DNA of 64,000 nt from Acidobacteriota bacterium (GCA_020637335.1 JACJWC010000014.1:101084-165083); one strand, 5' to 3'. Counted from the first letter of the stretch, positions 24,265-34,031 are shown. The notes: generated by a model from the letters alone, not told the origin. Program-made: numbers and translations.

Positions 24265-26607
24265 TTGTGTTTTGCCAGTGTGGGCTTGGGTCTGCCGGCT
24301 ATTTGGAGGTGCCTTGTGCTTTGCTTTTTTGGGTTGGGGCTGCTGCTGGGCTGGTTCAACGAACCTAATGTGCTGGATCTGGCGGATCCCTTGGTGGGGA
24401 CCGCTACTTATGGCCATACCTTTCCCGGTGCTACGGTTCCGTTTGGCATGGTTCAATTGAGTCCGGATACCGACACGCGTTTTTTTAAACAGAGTTATCC
24501 ATGGGCGGCCGGTTACAAATACGAAGACACCTCCATCCTCGGTTTTTCGCACACCCATTTTTCAGGCAGTGGTCATTCCGATCTGGGCGATTTTCTGCTC
24601 GTACCCCAAAGCGGTGAAGTTCAATGGCAACCCGGAACCGCGGATGGACCCGGCTATCGATCCGCTTATTCCCATGCACGCGAAAAAGCGACGCCAGGCA
24701 GTTATTCCGTGGTGTTGGATCGTCATGACATTACGGCGGAGCTGACGGCAAGCCAACGGGTGGGCTGGCACCGTTATACGTTTCCGAAGGGTCAGGCTTC
24801 TGTGTTGTTGGACCTGCGTTCCAGCATTTACGATTACGAGGGCAAAATCCTCTGGTCTCGGATTCGCGTGCATGCGGATGGTACGGTAACGGGCTTTCGC
24901 GAAACGCGCGGTTGGGCACCGGGCCGACAAATATTTTTTGCCATGCGCTTTTCGCAACCCTTCACCCACCGTTTGCGCAATTTTGAAAAAGACGTCATTT
25001 ATCGAGGATTCCAAGGGCCGGCTCACGATAGCGAAAACAAAGCCCAAACGGAGGGCCGCTTATTGGCGGGCGTTTTTGAGTTTGGTGATCTGCAGGAACC
25101 CTTGTTGATCAAGCTTGCCATTTCAACGGTTAGCGAAGCTGGCGCACTCAAAAATTTACAAGCGGAGGCGCCGAGTTGGGACTTCGAGGCCACTCGCCAG
25201 GCCGCTCAATCGTCCTGGCGCGAGGCATTATCTGTCGTTCAGGCTCAGGGTGAAGCTCCAGCGCTCAAGACTTTTTATTCGGCCTTGTACCACTGCCTGC
25301 TGGGGCCAACATTGTGTATGGATGTGGATGGCGCCTACCGCGGACCGGATCAAGCGATCCACCATGCCAAAGATTTTGCCTTCCAGTCCACGTTTTCGCT
25401 TTGGGATACCTACCGCGCCCAACAGCCATTGTTGACCCTCATTCAGAATGAGCAGCGCAATGCAGATTTTGCCCTTTCGTTAATGGCCTCGCAGGAGCAC
25501 AGCCCTTTTGGCATTTTACCCATCTGGCAATATCACGGTCAGGAGACCTGGTGCATGATCGGCTATCACGCGGTACCTGTGCTGGCCGACATTTTTCTCA
25601 AAGGGAATGCTCGAATCGACGGTAAAAAGGCGCTTGAGGCAATGGTGGCCAGTGCCAGTTACGCGCCTTACGGTGGATTGGATTCCTACATGAAACTGGG
25701 CTATGTAGCCATTGACCAGGAGGACGAAGCCGCCTCTAAAACCCTGGAATATGCATTTGACGATTGGACGATTGCCGTTATGGCCAAGCGACTGGGTGAA
25801 AACGAGGTTGCGGAGCAGTTTATGGCCCGTGCGCGCAACTACCAAAACGTGATGGATGCCCAGACCGGATTTGCACGTGCACGAAAATCAGATGGAGCGT
25901 TCCGAGAGCCGTTTGATCCCAACCAGGCGGGTTATGGCAGCGATTACACCGAAGGCAATGCTTGGCAATACTCCTGGTATGTGCCGCATGATGTGTTTGG
26001 CTTGGCTCAATCCATCGGCGGTGGCGATCGCTTGGCCAGCCAATTGGACCACGTCTTCGCTGCGCAAACCAAACAGGAAGATTTTGCGCATGTGGAAGAC
26101 ATTAGTGGATTGATTGGTCAATATGCTCATGGTAATGAACCCAGTCACCACGTGGCCTATCTGTATGCCTATTTGGGTCAGGCCTGGAAAACCCAAGCCC
26201 ATCTCACAAAAATCGTGACCACACAGTACGGTCCGGGCCCAGATGGTCTGTCTGGGAATGACGATTTGGGACAAATGTCTGCCTGGTATGTGTTTACAGC
26301 GATGGGTTTTTATCCGGTTGCACCGGCTAGTAATCAATACGTTTTGGGTCGACCCTTTTTACCCGAGTTGGAAATCCGGCTACCCAATGGCCGTTCTTTT
26401 CAGATCTCAGCCAAATCCTTTTCCCAAGCCAACATTTACGTCAAAAAAGTAACCTTGAACGGAAAAGATTTGAAGCGTTGTTTCATTACACATGAAGAGA
26501 TTCTGGCAGGTGGTCATTTGGTATTTGAAATGGCTGCAAAACCGCAAACCCAATATTGGCGCAGTGCGGAACGGCCCTATTCGCTGAGCACCCAAAAAGG
26601 GTTTTGA
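24265..26607 (+). CDS. Exported GH92 alpha-mannosidase
   Basis: A 780-aa calcium-dependent exo-alpha-mannosidase that trims mannose from glycans or mannosides. The N-terminal VDPLVGT-like region (ADPLVGTATYGHTFPG) and C-terminal GNEPSHHVAYLY (general acid Glu) and GNDDLGQMSAWYVF (base Asp residues) are GH92 signatures. The leader is hydrophobic (about 14-34), so the enzyme is exported. The start is uncertain: TTG at 24265 keeps an Arg before the hydrophobic core, while GTG at 24316 has a much better SD (GGAGG, 6 nt) but no positive charge. It is the first gene of the rightward operon and about 55 nt precede the next gene. Confidence 0.92.
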   Translation: MCFASVGLGLPAIWRCLVLCFFGLGLLLGWFNEPNVLDLADPLVGTATYGHTFPGATVPFGMVQLSPDTDTRFFKQSYPWAAGYKYEDTSILGFSHTHFSGSGHSDLGDFLLVPQSGEVQWQPGTADGPGYRSAYSHAREKATPGSYSVVLDRHDITAELTASQRVGWHRYTFPKGQASVLLDLRSSIYDYEGKILWSRIRVHADGTVTGFRETRGWAPGRQIFFAMRFSQPFTHRLRNFEKDVIYRGFQGPAHDSENKAQTEGRLLAGVFEFGDLQEPLLIKLAISTVSEAGALKNLQAEAPSWDFEATRQAAQSSWREALSVVQAQGEAPALKTFYSALYHCLLGPTLCMDVDGAYRGPDQAIHHAKDFAFQSTFSLWDTYRAQQPLLTLIQNEQRNADFALSLMASQEHSPFGILPIWQYHGQETWCMIGYHAVPVLADIFLKGNARIDGKKALEAMVASASYAPYGGLDSYMKLGYVAIDQEDEAASKTLEYAFDDWTIAVMAKRLGENEVAEQFMARARNYQNVMDAQTGFARARKSDGAFREPFDPNQAGYGSDYTEGNAWQYSWYVPHDVFGLAQSIGGGDRLASQLDHVFAAQTKQEDFAHVEDISGLIGQYAHGNEPSHHVAYLYAYLGQAWKTQAHLTKIVTTQYGPGPDGLSGNDDLGQMSAWYVFTAMGFYPVAPASNQYVLGRPFLPELEIRLPNGRSFQISAKSFSQANIYVKKVTLNGKDLKRCFITHEEILAGGHLVFEMAAKPQTQYWRSAERPYSLSTQKGF

Positions 26608-26662
26608 GATGGGTTATGACTTTGATAAGTGTTTTCTATAACGATCTATCGACGAGGTTTGC

Positions 26663-27712
26663 ATGAAATACACCGGTTTTGGGCTGTGCCTGATTTCGTT
26701 GATTCTAAGTGTGTTAATTGGGCTGACTTTGGCACGCGGAAAGCCATCCCACAGCCAATCTGCTGACCGCTCGCTTCTGATCGGATTTTCTATGGATACG
26801 TTAAAGGAGGCACGTTGGCAAAAGGATCGCGATTATTTCGTGGCACGGGCCCAAGCACTCGGTGCCCAGGTCAAGGTGAATGCGGCCAACAGCGATGACA
26901 GCGTTCAATTGCGCGATATCCAGTCGTTTATCAGCGATCGGGTCGATGTTCTGGTCATTGTCCCGCATGATGGCAAAGCCATGAGTAAGGCTGTGCAATT
27001 GGCCCATGCGGCCGGCATCCCGGTGATCGCTTACGATCGCCTGATTACGGATTGCGACCTCGATCTTTACACCACCTTTGACAATGTGCGGGTGGGTGAA
27101 GTTCAGGCGCAATATTTGGTGGACAAGATGGGGGGATCGGGACGAATTCTGCGCATTTACGGTGCACCGACGGATAACAATGCCAAGCTGTACAAATTGG
27201 GACAGGACCACGTGTTAAACCCTTTGATTGAAAAGGGTTTAATAACGGTTGTTCACGAGGATTGGGCGGAGAACTGGGAACCGCAAAAAGCCAAACAAAT
27301 TGTCAATGCAGCGATCACCAATCATGGTCATGCATTTGATGGCATCTTGGCGTCCAACGATGGTACAGCCAGCGGTGCAATCCAGGCGCTGAAAGAAGAG
27401 GGCTTGGCCGGCAAGAAATGGGTAACCGGTCAGGATGCAGAATTGGCGGCTTGCCAGAGTATTGTGGAGGGGACCCAAACCATGACGATTTACAAACCGA
27501 TTCGCGCATTGGCGGAAGGTGCGGCCGAACTGGCGTTTCAGATGGGTTCACGTCAGGTGATTATTGCTCGGGACAGCCTGCAAAACGGCTTTAAGGAAGT
27601 ACCGGCAGTATACTTTCCCGTGATTGCGGTCGATGCCCAGAACTTGCGGGAAACGGTGGTTCAGGACGGATTCCATACAGCCCAACAAGTCTACGGGACG
27701 GAAGGGCCATAA
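26663..27712 (+). CDS. Sugar ABC transporter periplasmic binding protein, XylF-like
   Basis: A 349-aa exported protein with a hydrophobic leader (about 1-27) and a type I periplasmic-binding fold. The segments KDRDYFVARAQALGAQV, VDVLVIVPHDGKAMSKAVQLA and AGIPVIAYDRLI are those of XylF-type pentose/hexose receptors. In this operon mannose (or a mannoside breakdown product) is the likely ligand; xylose is the reading from homology alone. SD AGG is present before the ATG. Stop and next start are 1 nt apart. Confidence 0.88.
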   Translation: MKYTGFGLCLISLILSVLIGLTLARGKPSHSQSADRSLLIGFSMDTLKEARWQKDRDYFVARAQALGAQVKVNAANSDDSVQLRDIQSFISDRVDVLVIVPHDGKAMSKAVQLAHAAGIPVIAYDRLITDCDLDLYTTFDNVRVGEVQAQYLVDKMGGSGRILRIYGAPTDNNAKLYKLGQDHVLNPLIEKGLITVVHEDWAENWEPQKAKQIVNAAITNHGHAFDGILASNDGTASGAIQALKEEGLAGKKWVTGQDAELAACQSIVEGTQTMTIYKPIRALAEGAAELAFQMGSRQVIIARDSLQNGFKEVPAVYFPVIAVDAQNLRETVVQDGFHTAQQVYGTEGP

Positions 27713-27713
27713 G

Positions 27714-29219
27714 ATGGTCGCGGCCCTGCGCGTGGAAGCCTTAACCAAGCGGTTCGGTGCCTTTAAGGCATTGGACCAGATGAGCTTTGTTCTGGAACAG
27801 GGCGAGATTCACGCGCTGTGCGGTGAAAATGGCGCGGGCAAATCCACCCTGATCCGCTGCCTCTCCGGTCTTTGGCCGCATTCCAGTTATGACGGCCAGA
27901 TTTGGGTCGCTGACCAAATCGCCCATTTTTCGGGCATTAAGGATGCGGAAAAAGCTGGAATTGCCGTAATTTATCAGGAGTTAGCGCTGGTGCCCGATAT
28001 GACCGTTGCTGAAAACCTGTTTTTAGGGGCCGAGCCAACCCGCTGGGGCTTGGTGCAGTGGGACCCTATTTACCAGCAAGCCAGCCTTTTGTTTCGCGAA
28101 CTGGGCATTGAATTGGATCCGACCCAAAAGATCGGGGAATTGGGTATTGGCCAACGCCAATTGGTGGAAATTGCCAAGGCGCTGATGAAAAAGAGTCGAA
28201 TATTGCTTTTAGACGAGCCAACTGCAGCCCTGACCGAAACGGAAGTGGAAACCCTGCTGCGCATCCTAGGTCAACTCAAAGCGCATGGGGTGAGCTGTCT
28301 TTACATATCGCACAAGTTGGATGAGGTCCTGTCCATCGCAGATCGCATGACGGTGATTCGCGATGGTTGTACGATTGCAACCCTAACGGCTGAAAATGCC
28401 AGCAAAGCCGAATTGATTCGTTTGATGGTCGGCCGCGAAATTGATCAATTGTTCCCCAAGCGAAAATCGCAGGTTGGCGGGTGCGTTCTACAAGTCCAAG
28501 AACTGACGGTTACCCATCCGCAAACCCATGAGCCCGTGATTAAGGATTTAAGTTTCGAGGTAAAAGCCGGGGAGGTTCTGGGCGTGGGCGGATTAATGGG
28601 TGCAGGTCGCACGGAACTGGCGCTCCACCTCTTTGCCGGCTGGGGTAATCGGACCCACGGCGCGCTTGTTTTTTGCGGTAAATCCTGGCCTGAGACCGAT
28701 CCGCACCGCAGTATTCATGCGGGTATGATGTATGTAACCGAGGACCGCAAAGGCCAGGGCTTGGTCCTGGATCAGGGCATCGGATTTAATATTTCGCTGG
28801 CCGCGCTCGATCAAGTGGGCTGGTTCCTGGACGTGGACCAAGAGCAAACCATCAATTCCAATTTTTTTGCCCAGTTACAGATCAAAGCACCTCACCTCGA
28901 AACGCCGGTACAGGCCTTGTCGGGCGGCAATCAGCAGAAAGTTGTCCTGGCCAAGGCGTTAGCAACCCATCCGAATTTGGTCATTTTGGATGAGCCCACC
29001 CGTGGGATTGATGTGGGTGCCAAACTGGAAGTTTATGCCCTGATCAATGCCATGACGGATGCCGGTAAAGCCGTCATTTTGATTTCCAGTGAATTGCCCG
29101 AATTGATGGGCATCAGTGACCGGATTCTCGTCCTTAGCCGCGGTCGCAAAGGCGGCGAGTTCAGCGCAAGTGAAGCAGACCAGGAACAACTTTTGGAAGC
29201 GGCCATGTGCCATGCTTAG
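27714..29219 (+). CDS. Sugar ABC transporter ATP-binding protein, XylG/RbsA-like
   Basis: A 501-aa protein with two tandem ABC modules. The first has Walker A GENGAGKSTL and a LGIGQRQ signature; the second has the usual degenerate Walker A (GLMGAGRTEL) and LSGGNQQKVVLAKAL. I chose ATG 27714, which has GGAAGGG 7 nt upstream and follows the receptor gene by 1 nt, over longer in-frame starts lying inside that gene. It energises import by the neighbouring permease. Confidence 0.92.
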   Translation: MVAALRVEALTKRFGAFKALDQMSFVLEQGEIHALCGENGAGKSTLIRCLSGLWPHSSYDGQIWVADQIAHFSGIKDAEKAGIAVIYQELALVPDMTVAENLFLGAEPTRWGLVQWDPIYQQASLLFRELGIELDPTQKIGELGIGQRQLVEIAKALMKKSRILLLDEPTAALTETEVETLLRILGQLKAHGVSCLYISHKLDEVLSIADRMTVIRDGCTIATLTAENASKAELIRLMVGREIDQLFPKRKSQVGGCVLQVQELTVTHPQTHEPVIKDLSFEVKAGEVLGVGGLMGAGRTELALHLFAGWGNRTHGALVFCGKSWPETDPHRSIHAGMMYVTEDRKGQGLVLDQGIGFNISLAALDQVGWFLDVDQEQTINSNFFAQLQIKAPHLETPVQALSGGNQQKVVLAKALATHPNLVILDEPTRGIDVGAKLEVYALINAMTDAGKAVILISSELPELMGISDRILVLSRGRKGGEFSASEADQEQLLEAAMCHA

Positions 29220-29228
29220 GGAGGCAAT

Positions 29229-30350
29229 ATGACGCCGATCTCGCGACATTTCTCAATGGCTATTGGCCTAATCCTGATCTGGCTGTTTTTTGCCTTTGCT
29301 ACCGATAACTTTTTATCACCGCGAAACCTCACCATGCTTTCGATCGAAGTGGCCGTTACCGCGACGTTGGCGTTGGGCATGTTGTTGGTGCTGCTGCCTG
29401 GCATGATTGATCTTTCGGTGGGCAGTGGGGTGGGCATGATTGGCGGAATCGCTGCTGTGTTGATCTTTCGCCTGGATTGGTCGGCCGGCTGGTCTATGGT
29501 TGTGGGGATGGTTGTGGGGATTCTGGTCTGGACAGGCATGGGTGCGCTAATTGCCAAACAGCGGATTCCCTCTTTCATCATTACCTTGGGCGGGCTGCTT
29601 GTTTTTAAAGGGCTCTTCTGGAAGATCATTTCTTCGGAAACGGTTCCGGTTGTGGCTGGTGGGCAGGAAAACGCCCTATCAATCCTTACGACCTATTATT
29701 TACCCACCTGGGCGGGTAGCCTTCTGCTGGTTCTCCTGTTGGCTTTAATGGTTAGCCTGCAGTGGAGGAAGCGCAAAAGCAGGGCACGCCACGGGTTTCC
29801 TTTGGAGCCGCTGCCGCTGACCTGGCTCAAGGGGTTAATCACGTTCCAAGCCTGCCTATTAGCCGTTTTGGTGCTCAATCAGTTTCAGGGGATTCCGTTA
29901 GCACTTTTGGTTCTGTTGGGAGTTGCGGCTGGGGTACATGTCTTGATTCAACACACGCGATTCGGTCGATATTTGTATGCCATCGGTGGCAATCGTGAGG
30001 CGGCATTACTTTCGGGTGTCCCCATCGACAGGGTCATTATTGGTGCCTTTGGGGCTTTGGGTCTGATTGTGGCCCTGAGTGGTTACCTGCAAACGGCCTA
30101 TTCGGGGGCGTCGACTACTACCATTGGCAATTTAATGGAATTGGATGCCATTGCGGCCTGTGTGATTGGCGGTACCAGCCTGAGCGGTGGACGCGGCCAT
30201 GTTCTGGGCGTGCTGATTGGCGCCGTGATCATGGCTACCTTGCTGAACGGTATGACCTTAATGGCGGTGGCGCCTGAAACCAAATTCATCGCCCGTGGCA
30301 CCGTCCTGGCCTTGGCGGTTTGGATGGATATCCGCCTCTCCAAATCTTAG
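29229..30350 (+). CDS. Sugar ABC transporter permease, XylH/RbsC-like
   Basis: A 373-aa inner-membrane protein with about ten TMs. LLPGMIDLSVGSGVGMIGG, IPSFIITLGGLLVFKGLF and ACVIGGTSLSGGRG are the conserved blocks of the BPD_transp_2 family. A charged loop (about 178-195) separates the halves, as in XylH. It is the last gene of the rightward operon; a GGGAGG SD lies 4 nt upstream. Confidence 0.92.
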   Translation: MTPISRHFSMAIGLILIWLFFAFATDNFLSPRNLTMLSIEVAVTATLALGMLLVLLPGMIDLSVGSGVGMIGGIAAVLIFRLDWSAGWSMVVGMVVGILVWTGMGALIAKQRIPSFIITLGGLLVFKGLFWKIISSETVPVVAGGQENALSILTTYYLPTWAGSLLLVLLLALMVSLQWRKRKSRARHGFPLEPLPLTWLKGLITFQACLLAVLVLNQFQGIPLALLVLLGVAAGVHVLIQHTRFGRYLYAIGGNREAALLSGVPIDRVIIGAFGALGLIVALSGYLQTAYSGASTTTIGNLMELDAIAACVIGGTSLSGGRGHVLGVLIGAVIMATLLNGMTLMAVAPETKFIARGTVLALAVWMDIRLSKS

Positions 30351-30370
30351 GTCTTTGTTGCGTGTTAATA

Positions 30371-30404
30371 AAAACAGAGTGGATCCAGGCGAACCTGGAT
30401 CCAC
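30371..30404 (-). terminator. Hairpin terminator after the lysine-rich protein gene
   Basis: A perfect 11-bp stem GTGGATCCAGG / CCTGGATCCAC with a 4-nt loop. On the minus strand it is followed by TCTGTTTTTATT, so it works best as a terminator for the gene ending at 30426. On the plus strand no T-run follows, but the hairpin could still protect the 3' end of the transporter mRNA. Confidence 0.75.
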
Positions 30405-30425
30405 GCTCCGAAATAGTGAGTTTGG

Positions 30426-31391
30426 TTAGTCTTTTTTTGCCTTTTCTTTGGTTTTGGTCTTCTTTTTGGTGGTTGTGGTTTTTCCGTCTTTTGACTTGCT
30501 CTTCTTAACGGATTTAGTGGTGGTACCCGACTCGTTGGTTTTGCTTTTCTTGACTTTGACCGACTTGTCGCCATCCGCCTCTTTTTTCACAGCAACGCTC
30601 TGGCTGCGACCGGTTTTACTGTTCTCATGGGTGACCTTGGTGCCGCGATTGCCTTCGCCATCGTGACCATGGGTAACTTTAGTCGTCCCACCATGTGCGC
30701 CCTCGTGAACAACTTTGGTTTTTGAGGCATGGGTTGTTTTGACTACTTTAGTTGAGGTGGTGCGGGTTTTATATACAGTGTTACAGCGGGTCACATGGGA
30801 GACTTTGGTCACGTGCACATTGATGCGGGTGTAGGTTGTGACTCGCGGTCGGTAAACCGTAAAAGGGACAACCCGAAACGGCGACCACCACACGGGTCGA
30901 ACCGACCAATGCCACGGGCTGACCCAAGGCCGGTAAAGCGGTGAAAACGTCCAGCGTACCAGGGGGAAAAGCGAGACTTGAACAGTGGGTGCGGGCACAT
31001 AATATACGTCGGGTCCGTAAATATCGATATCGCCCTGGACTTGCAATCGAACTTCGCCATCACGGTCTTTTTCAATTTGCACCGTGGCGACGTCCTGAAA
31101 CGCATCTTCCGCCAGCGGCACCTGCAGAACATAGACAAATGCATCATCATCGTTTTGGGTCACAACGCGGATGTAATCGACTTGGCCATCATCGTTGAGG
31201 TCCATGTTGTTAATGCCCCGTCGTTCGTCGTTGAGGGCGCGTTCAAAGGCTTCGGTATCCTCGACTTCGCTTGCCAGCTGTACAACAGCCTGCAGGTCCA
31301 AACCGGCAGCGGCTTCATCCTCCTGAACGATCAGGGTGGTGTCATCGGCCCAAACGAAACTCAAAAACAATAAAAAAATCGTGTATTTCAT
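30426..31391 (-). CDS. Exported protein with EF-hand-like loop and lysine/threonine-rich tail, unknown function
   Basis: A 321-aa protein with a signal peptide (MKYTIFLLFLSFVWA). Residues about 50-135 hold RRGINNMDLNDDGQVDYIRV, whose DLNDDGQVD is a calcium-type EF-hand loop, in a beta-rich domain found in uncharacterised exported bacterial proteins. A Trp/Tyr/Pro-rich stretch (about 145-190) follows. The last 130 residues are a low-complexity basic tail of TKV, KKSK and TTK units. The tail could bind polyanions such as DNA, LPS or teichoic-like polymers; that is inference. It has its own terminator. A possible hairpin (CTGGTC / GACCAG, 31410-31430) lies in its leader. Confidence 0.85.
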   Translation of the reverse strand: MKYTIFLLFLSFVWADDTTLIVQEDEAAAGLDLQAVVQLASEVEDTEAFERALNDERRGINNMDLNDDGQVDYIRVVTQNDDDAFVYVLQVPLAEDAFQDVATVQIEKDRDGEVRLQVQGDIDIYGPDVYYVPAPTVQVSLFPLVRWTFSPLYRPWVSPWHWSVRPVWWSPFRVVPFTVYRPRVTTYTRINVHVTKVSHVTRCNTVYKTRTTSTKVVKTTHASKTKVVHEGAHGGTTKVTHGHDGEGNRGTKVTHENSKTGRSQSVAVKKEADGDKSVKVKKSKTNESGTTTKSVKKSKSKDGKTTTTKKKTKTKEKAKKD

Positions 31392-31481
31392 AGCAGCTCC
31401 TTTAACTTTCTGGTCGTAACGATTGACCAGCTGCGTGCGAAAGGGTTGAGTGCAGGACGAGAAAGTGTGATGCAGAACATT

Positions 31482-33845
31482 TTATTTGGGTGAACGGGCT
31501 TGAAGGGTGAGGTGATATTTGGCCGGACCAGGTAGAAGCGGCGTGGCTTTTCCGCTCTCCCAATCGTGGATGCCTTTGAGGAAAAACGGGCTTAACGGAT
31601 GGCCACATTGCCCGCCCGGCATGTGAAAAAAGGCCTTTTCTTCGTGGCCCGGTTGGACCACAAGCCGTTCCGAAGCGCCAAAGCGGGTGGCTTGGACCCT
31701 AGGTAAATTGGAATCGCCCGGCAGGGCGCGCGGTTCGCTATTGAGATAGCGCCCGAGAAAAGGAATCCCAGAGGCGAGTGGGTGTTGGGCTTGAAATACG
31801 TTGAAACGGCCCCAGGTCAGCTCTTCAACCGGACCCTCTTCCTTTTCCAATTTCTGCAATTGGCTTTCGATCTCGTTCAGAATCCATGCAGACCAGCTTT
31901 CACTGTTGGCTGGAACCAAATGACTAGGCTGTTTGGTTAAGAGGTCCCAAACGGGCCCCTCCGTTTGCGGGAGTTGGCCAAAATCAAAATTCTTGTTCTC
32001 CTTCAAACTTTGGGTGAAGGTTGCCATAACGGCTCGGCTAAGGGATCGCCGCAGGTTACGAACCAAGAAATAGGCCTTGGAATCGGTGGAGGCAACGCCT
32101 TCCCACTGTTGAAGGATGCCCAGACATTTTTCCTGCAAAGGCGTGCGATGCTCAGCCGATTGCAGGGTGGTGAGCAGGAATTTCTGCCATTCCCCCATAA
32201 AGCGGGCTTCAAAATCCAATTGAATATCGAGGAAGTCAGATTCCTTAAAGCGATCCCGAGCATAAAGTCGGTCGCGAATCTGGCGTGCGCGGGCAGCCAG
32301 ATCGTAACCCCCATCGCCCAGCCGTTGAACGTCTTCCCCGCTGCATACCCTGGAATTGGCCGTCCACAACCGCTGGTCGGTCGGATTGACCACTTTGGGC
32401 ACCAAATCGGGTCCCAGCCAACCTTGCCAGCCCAGACCGGCTTGCGACCAGGGCACAGGGAATCGACCGTCAAAGGTCCGGTTGGGAATGCGGCCAATAA
32501 TGGTCCAGGCCAAATTACCTTGTGCATCGACGACCATCAGGTTTTGCGGCGGAATCCCGCACTGAGGGGCGACAGCAACCGCTTCTGCGACTGATCGGGC
32601 CTCCATCATGCGGACCAGGTTGAAATTGATTGCTTCGGGAAAATGGGCGGTCCAGAGCAGAGCGTAATGATGCGGTCCATATTCCAGAACCGGTCCCCAT
32701 TGTGTGGTTTTCAGGCTCAGCACGGCGTCCGGTTCACCCTTGACCCGAATCGGATCGTTGATATGGCCGTATTCCATCCAGCCTTCATTGGTGCGGTAGT
32801 GGGTGCGGGCAGGATTCTCTTCCAATTCGATCAGATCGTAATAATCGCCATAGCTGTTGGTAAAACCCCAGGCGATTGAGCCGTTGGAGCCGGAAACCAT
32901 GCCGGGCACACCGGGCAGGCTGACCCCGGTGCAGCGGGTCGCTTTGGGCCCTTCGGTCAGATGCAAATCGACTCGGTACCAGGTATTGGGGTTGCGGATG
33001 CCCAGGTGCATGTCGTTGGCCAGCATGGCTGCACCTGTTTCTGTTAGGCCTCCGCCAACGGCCCAGTTGTTGCTGCCCGGTTTCTCGGGTTCAGGCGCCG
33101 GGTCTCCTTCTGGAGTCGGAGCCAGCGGAAGGCTATTTTGCGGAATTCCCGGTTGACTAAAAGGTTCGCCAACCACGGGGCTATCCCAAAGCGTTCCACG
33201 CGGGGCCAAATATTCGCACCATTCATCGCCCAAGGCCTCGCGCAAAAGGCCCAAGTTTCGATCTTGATTGGCCTGACTATCGTGAAGTTCAAAGAACATG
33301 GCCAGAATGACACAAAAACTGTCTTTGGGTTGCCAAGGCTCTGGGGTGGCCGAGAGGAGGATGTACTCAAATGGACGCGATTTAAGGCTCTTGAGCCCGG
33401 CATTCACGCCGGCTGCATAAGCCTCGGCAATGGCGCGATGTTGGGGTGTCTCTCTTTCGAACGCTTTCTGGGCGACGGTATCCAATTGGTGGATGCGTTG
33501 GCGTTGATCGTAGTCCAGAGCGCGTTTTCCGATCAGCTCACTTAGACGACCCACCGATTGGCGGCGCATCAAATCCATTTGGAAAAATCGGTCCTGGGCA
33601 TGCACAAAACCCTGGGCAAAGGCCAGGTCAGGCCAGGTGGCTGCATAGATGCTTGGCACACCCATGCTGTCTCGATCCACTTTGACGTTTTGGGTGAGGT
33701 CGGGGCTGATCACTGTACCATCCAGCAAGGGCAGGCTGCGCCGTAACCAAATCAGAGCTACAACACTGACAATCAAGGCCAAGGCAATTAACGCGAGAAA
33801 TATTCGGCCCAATCGACGCAGCCAGGTCCACCCGCCAAATCGCAT
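31482..33845 (-). CDS. Penicillin-acylase-family N-terminal nucleophile hydrolase (S45)
   Basis: A 787-aa proenzyme. A TM or uncleaved signal (about 14-34) is followed by the A-chain region (GVPSIYAATWPDLAFAQGFVHAQDR), a proline-rich spacer and GSNNW, where Ser258 becomes the catalytic N-terminal Ser of the B chain after self-cleavage. Relatives deacylate penicillins, acyl-homoserine lactones or other amides; the substrate cannot be told. I chose ATG 33845 because GGGGGAGG lies 4 nt upstream; a longer frame to 33920 lacks this. It probably acts in the periplasm. Confidence 0.93.
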   Translation of the reverse strand: MRFGGWTWLRRLGRIFLALIALALIVSVVALIWLRRSLPLLDGTVISPDLTQNVKVDRDSMGVPSIYAATWPDLAFAQGFVHAQDRFFQMDLMRRQSVGRLSELIGKRALDYDQRQRIHQLDTVAQKAFERETPQHRAIAEAYAAGVNAGLKSLKSRPFEYILLSATPEPWQPKDSFCVILAMFFELHDSQANQDRNLGLLREALGDEWCEYLAPRGTLWDSPVVGEPFSQPGIPQNSLPLAPTPEGDPAPEPEKPGSNNWAVGGGLTETGAAMLANDMHLGIRNPNTWYRVDLHLTEGPKATRCTGVSLPGVPGMVSGSNGSIAWGFTNSYGDYYDLIELEENPARTHYRTNEGWMEYGHINDPIRVKGEPDAVLSLKTTQWGPVLEYGPHHYALLWTAHFPEAINFNLVRMMEARSVAEAVAVAPQCGIPPQNLMVVDAQGNLAWTIIGRIPNRTFDGRFPVPWSQAGLGWQGWLGPDLVPKVVNPTDQRLWTANSRVCSGEDVQRLGDGGYDLAARARQIRDRLYARDRFKESDFLDIQLDFEARFMGEWQKFLLTTLQSAEHRTPLQEKCLGILQQWEGVASTDSKAYFLVRNLRRSLSRAVMATFTQSLKENKNFDFGQLPQTEGPVWDLLTKQPSHLVPANSESWSAWILNEIESQLQKLEKEEGPVEELTWGRFNVFQAQHPLASGIPFLGRYLNSEPRALPGDSNLPRVQATRFGASERLVVQPGHEEKAFFHMPGGQCGHPLSPFFLKGIHDWESGKATPLLPGPAKYHLTLQARSPK

Positions 33846-34031
33846 AATGCCTCCCCCAAATTGCTGAATCCTAAAGCCTTTTTTAACACGAGGTCCGGTA
33901 TGCGACAAGGCAGCCGCCAAAAATCAGACCCTTTCGCTACAAATCCATCACAATCCAATCTTATTGCGATCATGGCCAGGGCTTATTTCTAAAGCAATTG
34001 GACCGATTAAGGAAATAAGTCAGGAGAAGTC

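Noticed and set aside
31965..32594. Plus-strand frame of 209 codons
   Set aside because: Antisense to the penicillin-acylase-family gene; composition mirrors that gene.
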